Assembly (NCBI GenBank): GCA_009469665.1
Contig: SSTB01000144.1
Span: 1-51,835, forward strand
Origin: Azonexaceae bacterium
GTDB lineage: Bacteria; Pseudomonadota; Gammaproteobacteria; Burkholderiales; Rhodocyclaceae
Length of the DNA stretch: 51,835 nt
Direction: 5' to 3'
Each line of letters begins with the position of its first letter. Within the stretch, counting starts at the first letter, position 1. The translations under genes were made by a program, and so were the position numbers. The notes below the pieces were generated by a model. It searched no databases. It saw only the letters and a program-made list of their open reading frames with translations, and was not told where the DNA came from. Positions 45,525 through 51,835 of the stretch are shown here, in pieces.

Positions 45525-46361
45525 TCAGTGCCCGAGAATGACTTCAGCGACGAAGCGGCTGCCCACGTAGGCCAATAAGAGCACCGCAAATCCAGATAGG
45601 GTCCAGTGCAAGGCTTTTTTTCCGCGCCAGCCCCAGGCATGCCGACCGACCAGCAGGGTGGCAAATATGGCCCAGGAGGCAAAGGCGAATAGGGTCTTGT
45701 GGTCGAGTTTGATTGCCCTGCCGAAAATCATTTCCGAGAAGAAGACGCCACTTCCCAGGGTAAGGCTGAGCAGAACGAAGCCCATAAGAAGCATGCGAAA
45801 AAGCAGCTTTTCCATGGTCAGGAGCGGCGGCAGGCTGGCGAGGCTGCGGGTCAGCGTACGCTGGTGCAGGGCACGCTCGGTGAATCCCATGAATATGGCG
45901 TGGAGTGCCGACAGGGTAAACAGGCTATAGGCAAGCATTGCCGCAAGGAAGTGGAGCTTGAAGCCAGTTGCGTCGGCGTGTGCTACCAGATGAACGTGGG
46001 GGAAGATGGCAGGAAGTAGCGCGCAGATGGCTGCCAAGGGGAGCACCATGGGCTGCAGGCCCTCCATGCGGGCCATGAAGCTCTCCAGCCAGTAGATGAG
46101 CACAGCCAGGGCCATCATCAGGGAGAGCGCGAAGCTGAACGAGAAGCGCATGCCGACTTCGCTGAACAGGGCACTGTGTATGCCAAACCCATGGACTAGC
46201 AAAGTGCCGCCGATCGCTGCGCGCTCCCAGGATTGCATGGGGGCGGCAACGCGAGGCCTGTCAATTTCTCGCCAGCGGGAATTCCAGAAATGGTAGCCGA
46301 GTCCCCCGTACAGTGCGGCTGCCAGAATGTGCGGCATCAGCTGAATTACAATAGCGCCCAT
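45525..46361 (-). CDS. CcsA/YpjD-family cytochrome c assembly membrane protein
   Basis: A 278-residue protein with about eight membrane helices and the CcsA/ResC-like region HLVAHADATGFKLHFLAAMLAYSLFTLSALHA. Histidines that could bind heme are in HVHLVAH, KLDHKTLF and RHAWGWRG. The family (YpjD-like) typically sits next to ffh, as here, 29 bp away and divergent; exact role uncertain. The ATG at 46361 is used, an internal ATG eight codons on is possible. Confidence 0.85.
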   Translation of the reverse strand: MGAIVIQLMPHILAAALYGGLGYHFWNSRWREIDRPRVAAPMQSWERAAIGGTLLVHGFGIHSALFSEVGMRFSFSFALSLMMALAVLIYWLESFMARMEGLQPMVLPLAAICALLPAIFPHVHLVAHADATGFKLHFLAAMLAYSLFTLSALHAIFMGFTERALHQRTLTRSLASLPPLLTMEKLLFRMLLMGFVLLSLTLGSGVFFSEMIFGRAIKLDHKTLFAFASWAIFATLLVGRHAWGWRGKKALHWTLSGFAVLLLAYVGSRFVAEVILGH

Positions 46362-46390
46362 TCGCCCATTCTAAACGAAGCCCTAATCCC

Positions 46391-47746
46391 ATGCTCGACA
46401 ACCTGACCCAGAGGCTCGCCCGCGTCATGAAGACGCTCAAGGGCGAAGCGCGCCTCACCGAATCCAATATCGCTGATGCGCTTCGTGAGGTCCGCATGGC
46501 CTTGCTGGAGGCCGATGTCGCCTTGCAGGTGGTCAAGGAATTTATCGCCGCGGTGAAGGAAAAGGCAGTGGGTGAGGAGGTGATCGGATCCTTGAGCCCC
46601 GGCCAGGCCTTGGTTGGTGTGGTCCACAGGGAGCTTTCCCGGATCATGGGGGAGGCGCACGAGGGCATCAGTTTCGCGACCCAGCCGCCTGCAGTGGTGC
46701 TCATGGCAGGTCTGCAAGGTGCTGGAAAGACCACCACCGTGGGAAAGTTGGCCAAACTCTTGCGGGAAACACAGAAGAAAAAAGTGCTCGTGGTGTCCTG
46801 CGACGTATACCGCCCCGCCGCCATCGATCAACTGAGATCGGTGGCCGGACAGGCTGGCGTCGATTTTTTCCCATCGTCGACTGGGGAAAAGCCAGAGGCG
46901 ATCGCCCTGGCAGCGGTCGATTGGGCAAAGCGGCACTACCATGACGTCCTGTTGGTCGATACGGCGGGGCGCCTGGCCATAGACGAAGAGATGATGGCCG
47001 AGATCAAGCGTCTGCACGCGGCAGTGAGGCCTATTGAGACCCTCTTTGTGGTCGATGCAATGCTGGGTCAGGATGCGGTCAACACCGCTCGCACATTTAA
47101 TGAAGCGCTACCGCTCACCGGTGTGGTCTTGACCAAACTTGACGGTGACGCCCGTGGAGGCGCCGCCCTCTCGGTCCGTCAGGTGACGGGCAAGCCAATC
47201 AAGTTCGCGGGAGTCGGCGAAAAGCTGGGAGGAATCGAAGCCTTTCATCCGGAACGGATGGCTTCCCGTATCCTCGGTATGGGGGACGTCCTTTCCCTGA
47301 TTGAAGAGGCCAAGAAGGGCATTGACGAGGAGCAGGCGGTCGCGTTTGCGAAGAAACTCAAGTCCGGTAAGGGGTTCGATCTCAACGACTTCAAAGAGCA
47401 GATGGGACAAATGCGCAAAATGGGCGGACTCAGCGCGTTGCTCGACAAAATGCCAGCGCAGGTGGCGCAAATGGCGGGTCAGATGCCGGTTGGCGCAGAG
47501 GTAAAAATGGTGGGTCGAATCGAGGGGATCATCAATTCGATGACGCCAGCGGAGCGGGCCAGGCCGGATATCATCAAGGCAAGCCGCAAGCGCCGAATTG
47601 CGGCCGGTGCGGGAGTCCAGGTGCAGGAGGTCAACCGTCTGCTGAATCAGTTCGAACAGTCACAGAAGATGATGAAGCAACTGACCAAAGGTGGGGTCGG
47701 TAAGCTCATGCGGGGAATGCGGGGGATGCTACCCGGGGGGCGCTGA
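46391..47746 (+). CDS. ffh: Signal recognition particle GTPase Ffh
   Basis: A 451-residue SRP54: N domain (about 1-85), G domain with GLQGAGKTTTVGKLA, DTAGRLAID and TKLDGDARGGAALS, and a methionine-rich M domain (about 310-451) that binds 4.5S RNA and signal sequences. It targets membrane proteins to the SecYEG translocon. Confidence 0.97.
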   Translation: MLDNLTQRLARVMKTLKGEARLTESNIADALREVRMALLEADVALQVVKEFIAAVKEKAVGEEVIGSLSPGQALVGVVHRELSRIMGEAHEGISFATQPPAVVLMAGLQGAGKTTTVGKLAKLLRETQKKKVLVVSCDVYRPAAIDQLRSVAGQAGVDFFPSSTGEKPEAIALAAVDWAKRHYHDVLLVDTAGRLAIDEEMMAEIKRLHAAVRPIETLFVVDAMLGQDAVNTARTFNEALPLTGVVLTKLDGDARGGAALSVRQVTGKPIKFAGVGEKLGGIEAFHPERMASRILGMGDVLSLIEEAKKGIDEEQAVAFAKKLKSGKGFDLNDFKEQMGQMRKMGGLSALLDKMPAQVAQMAGQMPVGAEVKMVGRIEGIINSMTPAERARPDIIKASRKRRIAAGAGVQVQEVNRLLNQFEQSQKMMKQLTKGGVGKLMRGMRGMLPGGR

Positions 47747-47843
47747 GTCGCGCGGAATCCCTTTGGCGCCTCGTTTTGTGCGGGGCGCTTCTGGGGAATC
47801 CTGTCCATCCTGCCTCTCGGGTCGTCACGGAACGAGCCGGGCG

Positions 47844-48443
47844 TCAGGTGCGTGGGAGTGGTTGCCAGCCCCAGTTGCGTTCCCAGGAGGCACGTACCAT
47901 GTTCGGGTACTCTGGTTTTCCTAGGCTGCCGTTGTAGCGACCCAGGGCCCGATATAGATCACCTTTTTCGATATCCAGGTAGTGCCGCAGAATGGTGCAT
48001 CCATAGCGCAGATTGGTTCGCAGGTGGAAGAGGTTGTCGTCCGGGCGGCCGATGACCTTAATCCAGAATGGCATTACCTGCATGTAACCTCGGGCTCCCG
48101 CAGAGGAAACGGCATATTTGCGGAACCCGGATTCGACCTGCATCAATCCTAGAACCAATTGCGGATCGAGTCCGGCCCGCGTCGCCTCGTAATGGACGGT
48201 GCGCAATAGTTCAATTCGGTAGTCCCGGTTTGCGATGCGCTTCTCGAGTCGCCGCGACATCTCCGCGAGCCAGTTGGCCGCTTCTATCGGATTGCGAAAC
48301 GAACTTGCCGACGGGCGGGCATCCGAAACCGCCTTATGCAAAGCCGCCTGAACGCTTGCCGATAGAGGTTCATACTTCTGGGCTCCGGCCAAAGCTGCGC
48401 CGGAAAGGGCGGCTACGCACAGCGCTGTGATCAACCTGAGCAC
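47844..48443 (-). CDS. Periplasmic lytic transglycosylase (SLT domain)
   Basis: A 199-residue protein with a signal peptide (about 1-20) and an SLT domain (about 75-190). The catalytic glutamate is in [18 protein letters not shown] and the conserved GYMQVMPF and RYNGS motifs follow. It cleaves glycan strands to make 1,6-anhydro muropeptides. Its start overlaps the proS end by 13 bases, so it is probably co-transcribed with proS. Confidence 0.88.
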   Translation of the reverse strand: MLRLITALCVAALSGAALAGAQKYEPLSASVQAALHKAVSDARPSASSFRNPIEAANWLAEMSRRLEKRIANRDYRIELLRTVHYEATRAGLDPQLVLGLMQVESGFRKYAVSSAGARGYMQVMPFWIKVIGRPDDNLFHLRTNLRYGCTILRHYLDIEKGDLYRALGRYNGSLGKPEYPNMVRASWERNWGWQPLPRT

Positions 48444-50161
48444 AGTTTTGTCCGGAGTACCGAGATGATGGATTCGCGGGGAAGCATCTCGGATTCTCTG
48501 GCGCGTCGCCCCTTGTATTCCACCCGCCCTTCCATAAGACCCCGCTCGCCCACTACAAGGCGGTGGGGAATTCCGATCAGTTCCATATCGGCGAACATCA
48601 CTCCGGGACGCTCGTCGCGATCATCCAGAATGACGTCTATACCGGCATCGGCGAGTTCTCGATACAGCGCGTCCGCAGCCACGCGCACCGGTTCGCTCTT
48701 CTTGTAACCCATTGGGATGATCGCGATCTCCCAGGGGGCGATGGCGGTCGGAAATACAATTCCCTTTTCGTCGTTGCCCTGTTCGATTGCTGCGCCGACG
48801 ATGCGGGTCACACCGATGCCATAGCAACCCATCTCCATGAACTGGCTCTTGCCGGTTTCGTCCAAGTAGCTACATTGGAGCGACTCCGAATACTTGCGGC
48901 GCAGTTGGAAGATGTGCCCGACCTCAATGCCTCGGCACAATTCCAGATGACCGGTACCATCGGGCGAGGGGTCGCCGGGGACGACATTTCTGATATCGGC
49001 GACTTCGGGTTCAGGCAGGTCTCGCGCAAAATTGACCCCGGTCAGGTGTGTATCGGGTTCGTTGGCGCCACAGATGAAATCCGAAAGTGCGGCGACACTG
49101 CGGTCGGCGATCACCCTTACCCGCTTCATATCTACGCCAACCGGCCCGATGAAGCCCGGCTTGCATCCCAGATGATCGACAATCTCGACTTCAGACGCGA
49201 ACCGGAATGGCGAAAGGCCGGCAAGTTTTCCAACCTTGATCTCATTGAGTTCGTGGTCACCCCGCAGAAGCAACAAGGCAAAAGATTTCACACCCTGGTC
49301 ACCGTCGCAGACCACTGCAATTGATTTGACAATTCGGTCCGATGTGGTCTGCAGGAACGCCGCGACGTCAGCGCAGGCAGTCTGCCCGGGGGTCGTGACC
49401 TTCTCAAGGGCTGCCAGGGGGTTAGGTCTGGCCAGGGGCGGGGCAACAGCTTCCGCGAGTTCGACGTTGGCGGCGTAATCGGAGCTTGGACAAAAGGCGA
49501 TAGCGTCCTCGCCGGAGTCCGCGAGGACATGGAATTCGTGGGATCCCGTTCCACCAATCGATCCCGTATCAGCCGCTACTGCCCGAAAGCGAAGGCCGAG
49601 CCTGCTGAAGATGCGGCCATATGTCTCGTACATGTTGCGGTATTCGCGTTCCAGGTCAGCGAATGAGGAATGAAACGAATAGCCGTCCTTCATGAGGAAC
49701 TCGCGGCCGCGCATGACGCCGAAACGTGGCCGAATTTCGTCTCTGAACTTGGTCTGAATCTGGTAGAGGTGGATTGGTAGCTGACGGTAGCTCTTGACGT
49801 CCCGTCGTACGATATCGGTGATGACCTCTTCGTGAGTCGGACCGATGACGAAGTCGCGCTGGTGCCGATCTTTGAATCGCAACAATTCGGGCCCGTAGTG
49901 GTCCCAGCGGCGTGATTCCTGCCAGAGTTCGGCTGGTTGAACGGCGGGCATAAGCAATTCCTGCGCACCTCCCCGGTTCATCTCTTCGCGGACGATGCTT
50001 TCGACTTTACGCAATACGCGAAGCCCGAGCGGCATCCAGGTGTAAATCCCCGCTGCGGCTCTCTTGATGAGCCCTGCCCTCAGCATCAATTTCTGGCTGA
50101 CGACCTCGGCGTCTGAAGGGGCTTCCTTGAGTGTCGTGAAGAAGAACTTGGTCGTACGCAT
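48431..50161 (-). CDS. proS: Prolyl-tRNA synthetase (bacterial type with editing domain)
   Basis: A 576-residue class II synthetase. Motif 1 is [17 protein letters not shown], motif 2 [21 protein letters not shown] and motif 3 [17 protein letters not shown]. The insertion between motifs 2 and 3 (about 230-400) is the post-transfer editing domain that clears mischarged alanine. It diverges from rppH. Confidence 0.97.
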   Translation of the reverse strand: MRTTKFFFTTLKEAPSDAEVVSQKLMLRAGLIKRAAAGIYTWMPLGLRVLRKVESIVREEMNRGGAQELLMPAVQPAELWQESRRWDHYGPELLRFKDRHQRDFVIGPTHEEVITDIVRRDVKSYRQLPIHLYQIQTKFRDEIRPRFGVMRGREFLMKDGYSFHSSFADLEREYRNMYETYGRIFSRLGLRFRAVAADTGSIGGTGSHEFHVLADSGEDAIAFCPSSDYAANVELAEAVAPPLARPNPLAALEKVTTPGQTACADVAAFLQTTSDRIVKSIAVVCDGDQGVKSFALLLLRGDHELNEIKVGKLAGLSPFRFASEVEIVDHLGCKPGFIGPVGVDMKRVRVIADRSVAALSDFICGANEPDTHLTGVNFARDLPEPEVADIRNVVPGDPSPDGTGHLELCRGIEVGHIFQLRRKYSESLQCSYLDETGKSQFMEMGCYGIGVTRIVGAAIEQGNDEKGIVFPTAIAPWEIAIIPMGYKKSEPVRVAADALYRELADAGIDVILDDRDERPGVMFADMELIGIPHRLVVGERGLMEGRVEYKGRRARESEMLPRESIISVLRTKLCSG

Positions 50162-50272
50162 GGCGGGCTCTCGGACAGGGCAAAAGCCGAAATTCTACAC
50201 GGGGCCTATCTTTTGCAAGCGGGCCGCCTTTGTGAAAGAATGAACGCAACCAAAGTTATAGCAGGAAAATCT

Positions 50273-50833
50273 ATGCTCGATCGTGAAGGCTATCGCCCGA
50301 ACGTCGGCATCATTCTATGTAACGCCAAGAACGAGGTTTTCTGGGGTAAGCGTATACGCGAGCATTCGTGGCAGTTCCCGCAGGGGGGTATCAAGCGCGG
50401 TGAATCTCCCGAGGATGCTATGTATCGCGAACTCTACGAGGAGGTGGGCCTCAAGCCCGAGCATGTGCAAATCCTCGGACGGACCAAGGGCTGGTTGCGC
50501 TATGAGGTGCCGACACAGTGGATCAAGCGGGAGTGGCGCGGTTCATATCGCGGGCAGAAGCAAATCTGGTATCTGCTGCGGTTGGTAGGCCGTGATACTG
50601 ACGTGAGCCTTAGGGCGACGGAAAAACCTGAATTCGATGCATGGCGTTGGAACGACTACTGGGTGCCTCTGGATGTAGTCATTGAGTTCAAGCGCAATGT
50701 TTACCAGTTAGCGCTTAACGAGTTGGTCCGCTATCTGGATGCGGATCGTAGGCACGGATTGCGCCGCCGGAACCGAAAGCAGGCAAATGAATCTGACTCC
50801 CACAAGCTGACGAAGGATGATCAACCCGCGTAA
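50273..50833 (+). CDS. rppH: RNA pyrophosphohydrolase RppH
   Basis: A 186-residue Nudix enzyme removing pyrophosphate from 5'-triphosphorylated mRNA and starting RNA decay. It begins [17 protein letters not shown], the family start, and the Nudix box is [26 protein letters not shown] 50273 follows AGGA by seven bases. A Lys/Arg/Asp-rich tail of about 30 residues goes beyond the catalytic domain. rppH divergent from proS is a common arrangement. Confidence 0.95.
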   Translation: MLDREGYRPNVGIILCNAKNEVFWGKRIREHSWQFPQGGIKRGESPEDAMYRELYEEVGLKPEHVQILGRTKGWLRYEVPTQWIKREWRGSYRGQKQIWYLLRLVGRDTDVSLRATEKPEFDAWRWNDYWVPLDVVIEFKRNVYQLALNELVRYLDADRRHGLRRRNRKQANESDSHKLTKDDQPA

Positions 50834-50848
50834 GGAGAAGGAGAAATC

Positions 50849-51454
50849 ATGGTAACGGAAAAGAAGCTCACCTCTACCCGGCTGGAACTTGGGGCTGGGT
50901 ATCATCAGCCGGCGTCGTTTTCCCCGCAGCCGGTTACCGTCGAGTCGCCCGCTCTCGAGGTTATGACCGATCTCAAGCTGGTCCCTGCCGCGACGATAGA
51001 TCCTGAGACCCATATCGATGTCGCCAATCAGGCCATGATCGCGCGGGGGGTTCGCTCGCTCCTGGTTGTCGATCGAGGGGCTAATGTTATCGGAGTCGTT
51101 ACGGCGCGCGACATTCTTGGCGAGCGGCCCATGCAAATGGTGAGCAAGCGAGGCATGCGGCATGACGAGATTCGGGTCGTGGATGTCATGACCCCCGGGT
51201 CTGAAATCGAGGTGCTCGAAATGGGCGAGGTCTTGCGCGCGCGGGTCGGCGCGATCGTAGAGACGCTGAAGCGTACTGGGCGGCAGCATGCCTTGGTCGT
51301 TGACCACGATGTGGTCGCCAAACGGCAGATGGTGAGGGGAATTTTTTCTGCATCCCAGGTCGCAAGGCAACTTGGGATTCCTATGCATAATACTGAAGTT
51401 GCCCGAACTTTTGCCGAGATTGAGGCTGCCATTTCTCAAGATGCCGCGGTGTAG
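50849..51454 (+). CDS. CBS-pair domain protein
   Basis: A 201-residue protein with two CBS domains (about 30-92 and 108-180), including SLLVVDRGANVIGVVTARDILGE and HALVVDHDVVAKRQMVRGIFSASQVARQL. No other domain is visible; ligand unknown, probably an adenosine nucleotide. Ribosome binding site AAGGAGAAGGAG just upstream. It overlaps the following gene by 14 bases. Confidence 0.85.
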   Translation: MVTEKKLTSTRLELGAGYHQPASFSPQPVTVESPALEVMTDLKLVPAATIDPETHIDVANQAMIARGVRSLLVVDRGANVIGVVTARDILGERPMQMVSKRGMRHDEIRVVDVMTPGSEIEVLEMGEVLRARVGAIVETLKRTGRQHALVVDHDVVAKRQMVRGIFSASQVARQLGIPMHNTEVARTFAEIEAAISQDAAV

Positions 51455-51835
51455 TGGTTGTGTTTTAGGCGTTACCGCCGCACTGCTGGTTTGGGCGGCC
51501 GGTAGCGCTGTGGCCGAGGTCGAAGAGGATTTTCGTCTACAGCGCTGGGAGGAAGCAGAGGTTGGATTTCCTATGGCGCCGAATCAGGCGGACTGTCTGT
51601 CCTTCTATGTTAGTGCCGCAACCGTCAATCGTTTTTGTGTGGACGCGAAGTCTCTTTCAGTCGGCCAGGACGGCGTCGTGAGATATACACTGATCATTTC
51701 AGCGCCCTCTGGAGTTCGGAACGTGAGCTTCGAAGGGATGCGCTGTGAGACCCGCGAGGTGCGCTTGTATGCGTTGGGCCAGAGTGACGGGGCTTGGTCA
51801 AAATCCAGGGGCGAGCATTGGCGAAAGATTTCCGA
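51441..51835 (+). CDS. CNP1-like family protein, N-terminal part
   Basis: Runs off the right edge with 131 complete codons visible. It has a signal peptide (MPRCSGCVLGVTAALLVW onward, about 1-25), then EVEEDFRLQRWEEAEVGFP, CLSFYVSAA and the SFEGMRCETREVRLYALG segment. This matches the CNP1-like periplasmic proteins of Betaproteobacteria, whose function is unknown. It starts inside the end of the CBS gene, so translation is probably coupled. Confidence 0.7.
   Translation, partial: MPRCSGCVLGVTAALLVWAAGSAVAEVEEDFRLQRWEEAEVGFPMAPNQADCLSFYVSAATVNRFCVDAKSLSVGQDGVVRYTLIISAPSGVRNVSFEGMRCETREVRLYALGQSDGAWSKSRGEHWRKIS

Overview
The window is GC-rich, gene-dense chromosomal DNA from a betaproteobacterium, most likely a member of the Rhodocyclales (Dechloromonas/Azonexus-like). 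This is inferred from protein style and gene neighbourhoods (grxC-secB-gpsA-trmL-comF-bioC, slmA, pilBCD, MSHA locus); no rRNA or taxonomic marker is present. I found no tRNA, rRNA, CRISPR array, prophage or transposase gene.

Layout. (1) 1-6.0 kb holds cell-envelope and sulfur/redox housekeeping: the start of an S41 peptidase and envC on the minus strand, then an ArsR-type regulator, a rhodanese, grxC, secB, an SH3-domain protein and gpsA on the plus strand, then a membrane-anchored hydrolase and trmL on the minus strand. (2) 6.1-23.5 kb is a complete MSHA-type type IV pilus locus on the plus strand. It holds the assembly ATPase mshE (with a c-di-GMP-binding type N-terminus), platform mshG, three pilin-like genes including mshA, minor pilins mshC/D/O/P, the large mshQ, then mshI, a PilN-like gene, mshJ, mshK, secretin mshL, ATPase mshM and mshN. 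A PglL/WaaL-like O-glycan ligase lies tail-to-tail against mshN and may glycosylate the pilin. (3) 25.2-28.3 kb has comF, bioB and bioC, with a repeat-filled gap before bioC. (4) 28.2-32.2 kb is a minus-strand run: msrQ, msrP, an HDOD protein, a CBS-pair protein and a cytochrome c4. (5) 32.3-34.0 kb has engB and hemB. (6) 34.0-46.4 kb is a long minus-strand run, read from high to low coordinate: a CcsA-like membrane protein, a CorC/HlyC-family protein, pilB-pilC-pilD, an FmdB zinc-ribbon protein, a DUF502 protein, aspS, a secreted RNase Sa-like ribonuclease, its barstar-like inhibitor, nudB, argB, a HAD nucleotidase and slmA. (7) 46.4-51.8 kb has ffh, a lytic transglycosylase, proS, rppH, a CBS-pair protein and the start of a CNP1-like protein.

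Two pilus machines therefore sit 17 kb apart. The MSHA locus has its own ATPase, platform, pilins and secretin but no prepilin peptidase, so PilD from the pilBCD cluster probably processes both pilin sets.

The most unusual features are: a family of about 162-bp inverted-repeat elements (two good copies, one decayed copy, one 60-bp deletion derivative) inserted exactly between genes of the MSHA locus and before bioC, supplying stop codons on one side and abutting start codons on the other; a second, 236-bp element with 20-bp terminal inverted repeats; an 81-bp tandem duplication that carries a ribosome binding site inside the pilus operon; an RNase/barstar pair between aspS and nudB; an ArsR regulator with a persulfide-sensor-like cysteine pair beside a rhodanese; and a c-di-GMP binding motif in MshE that is eroded in the PilB of the same window.
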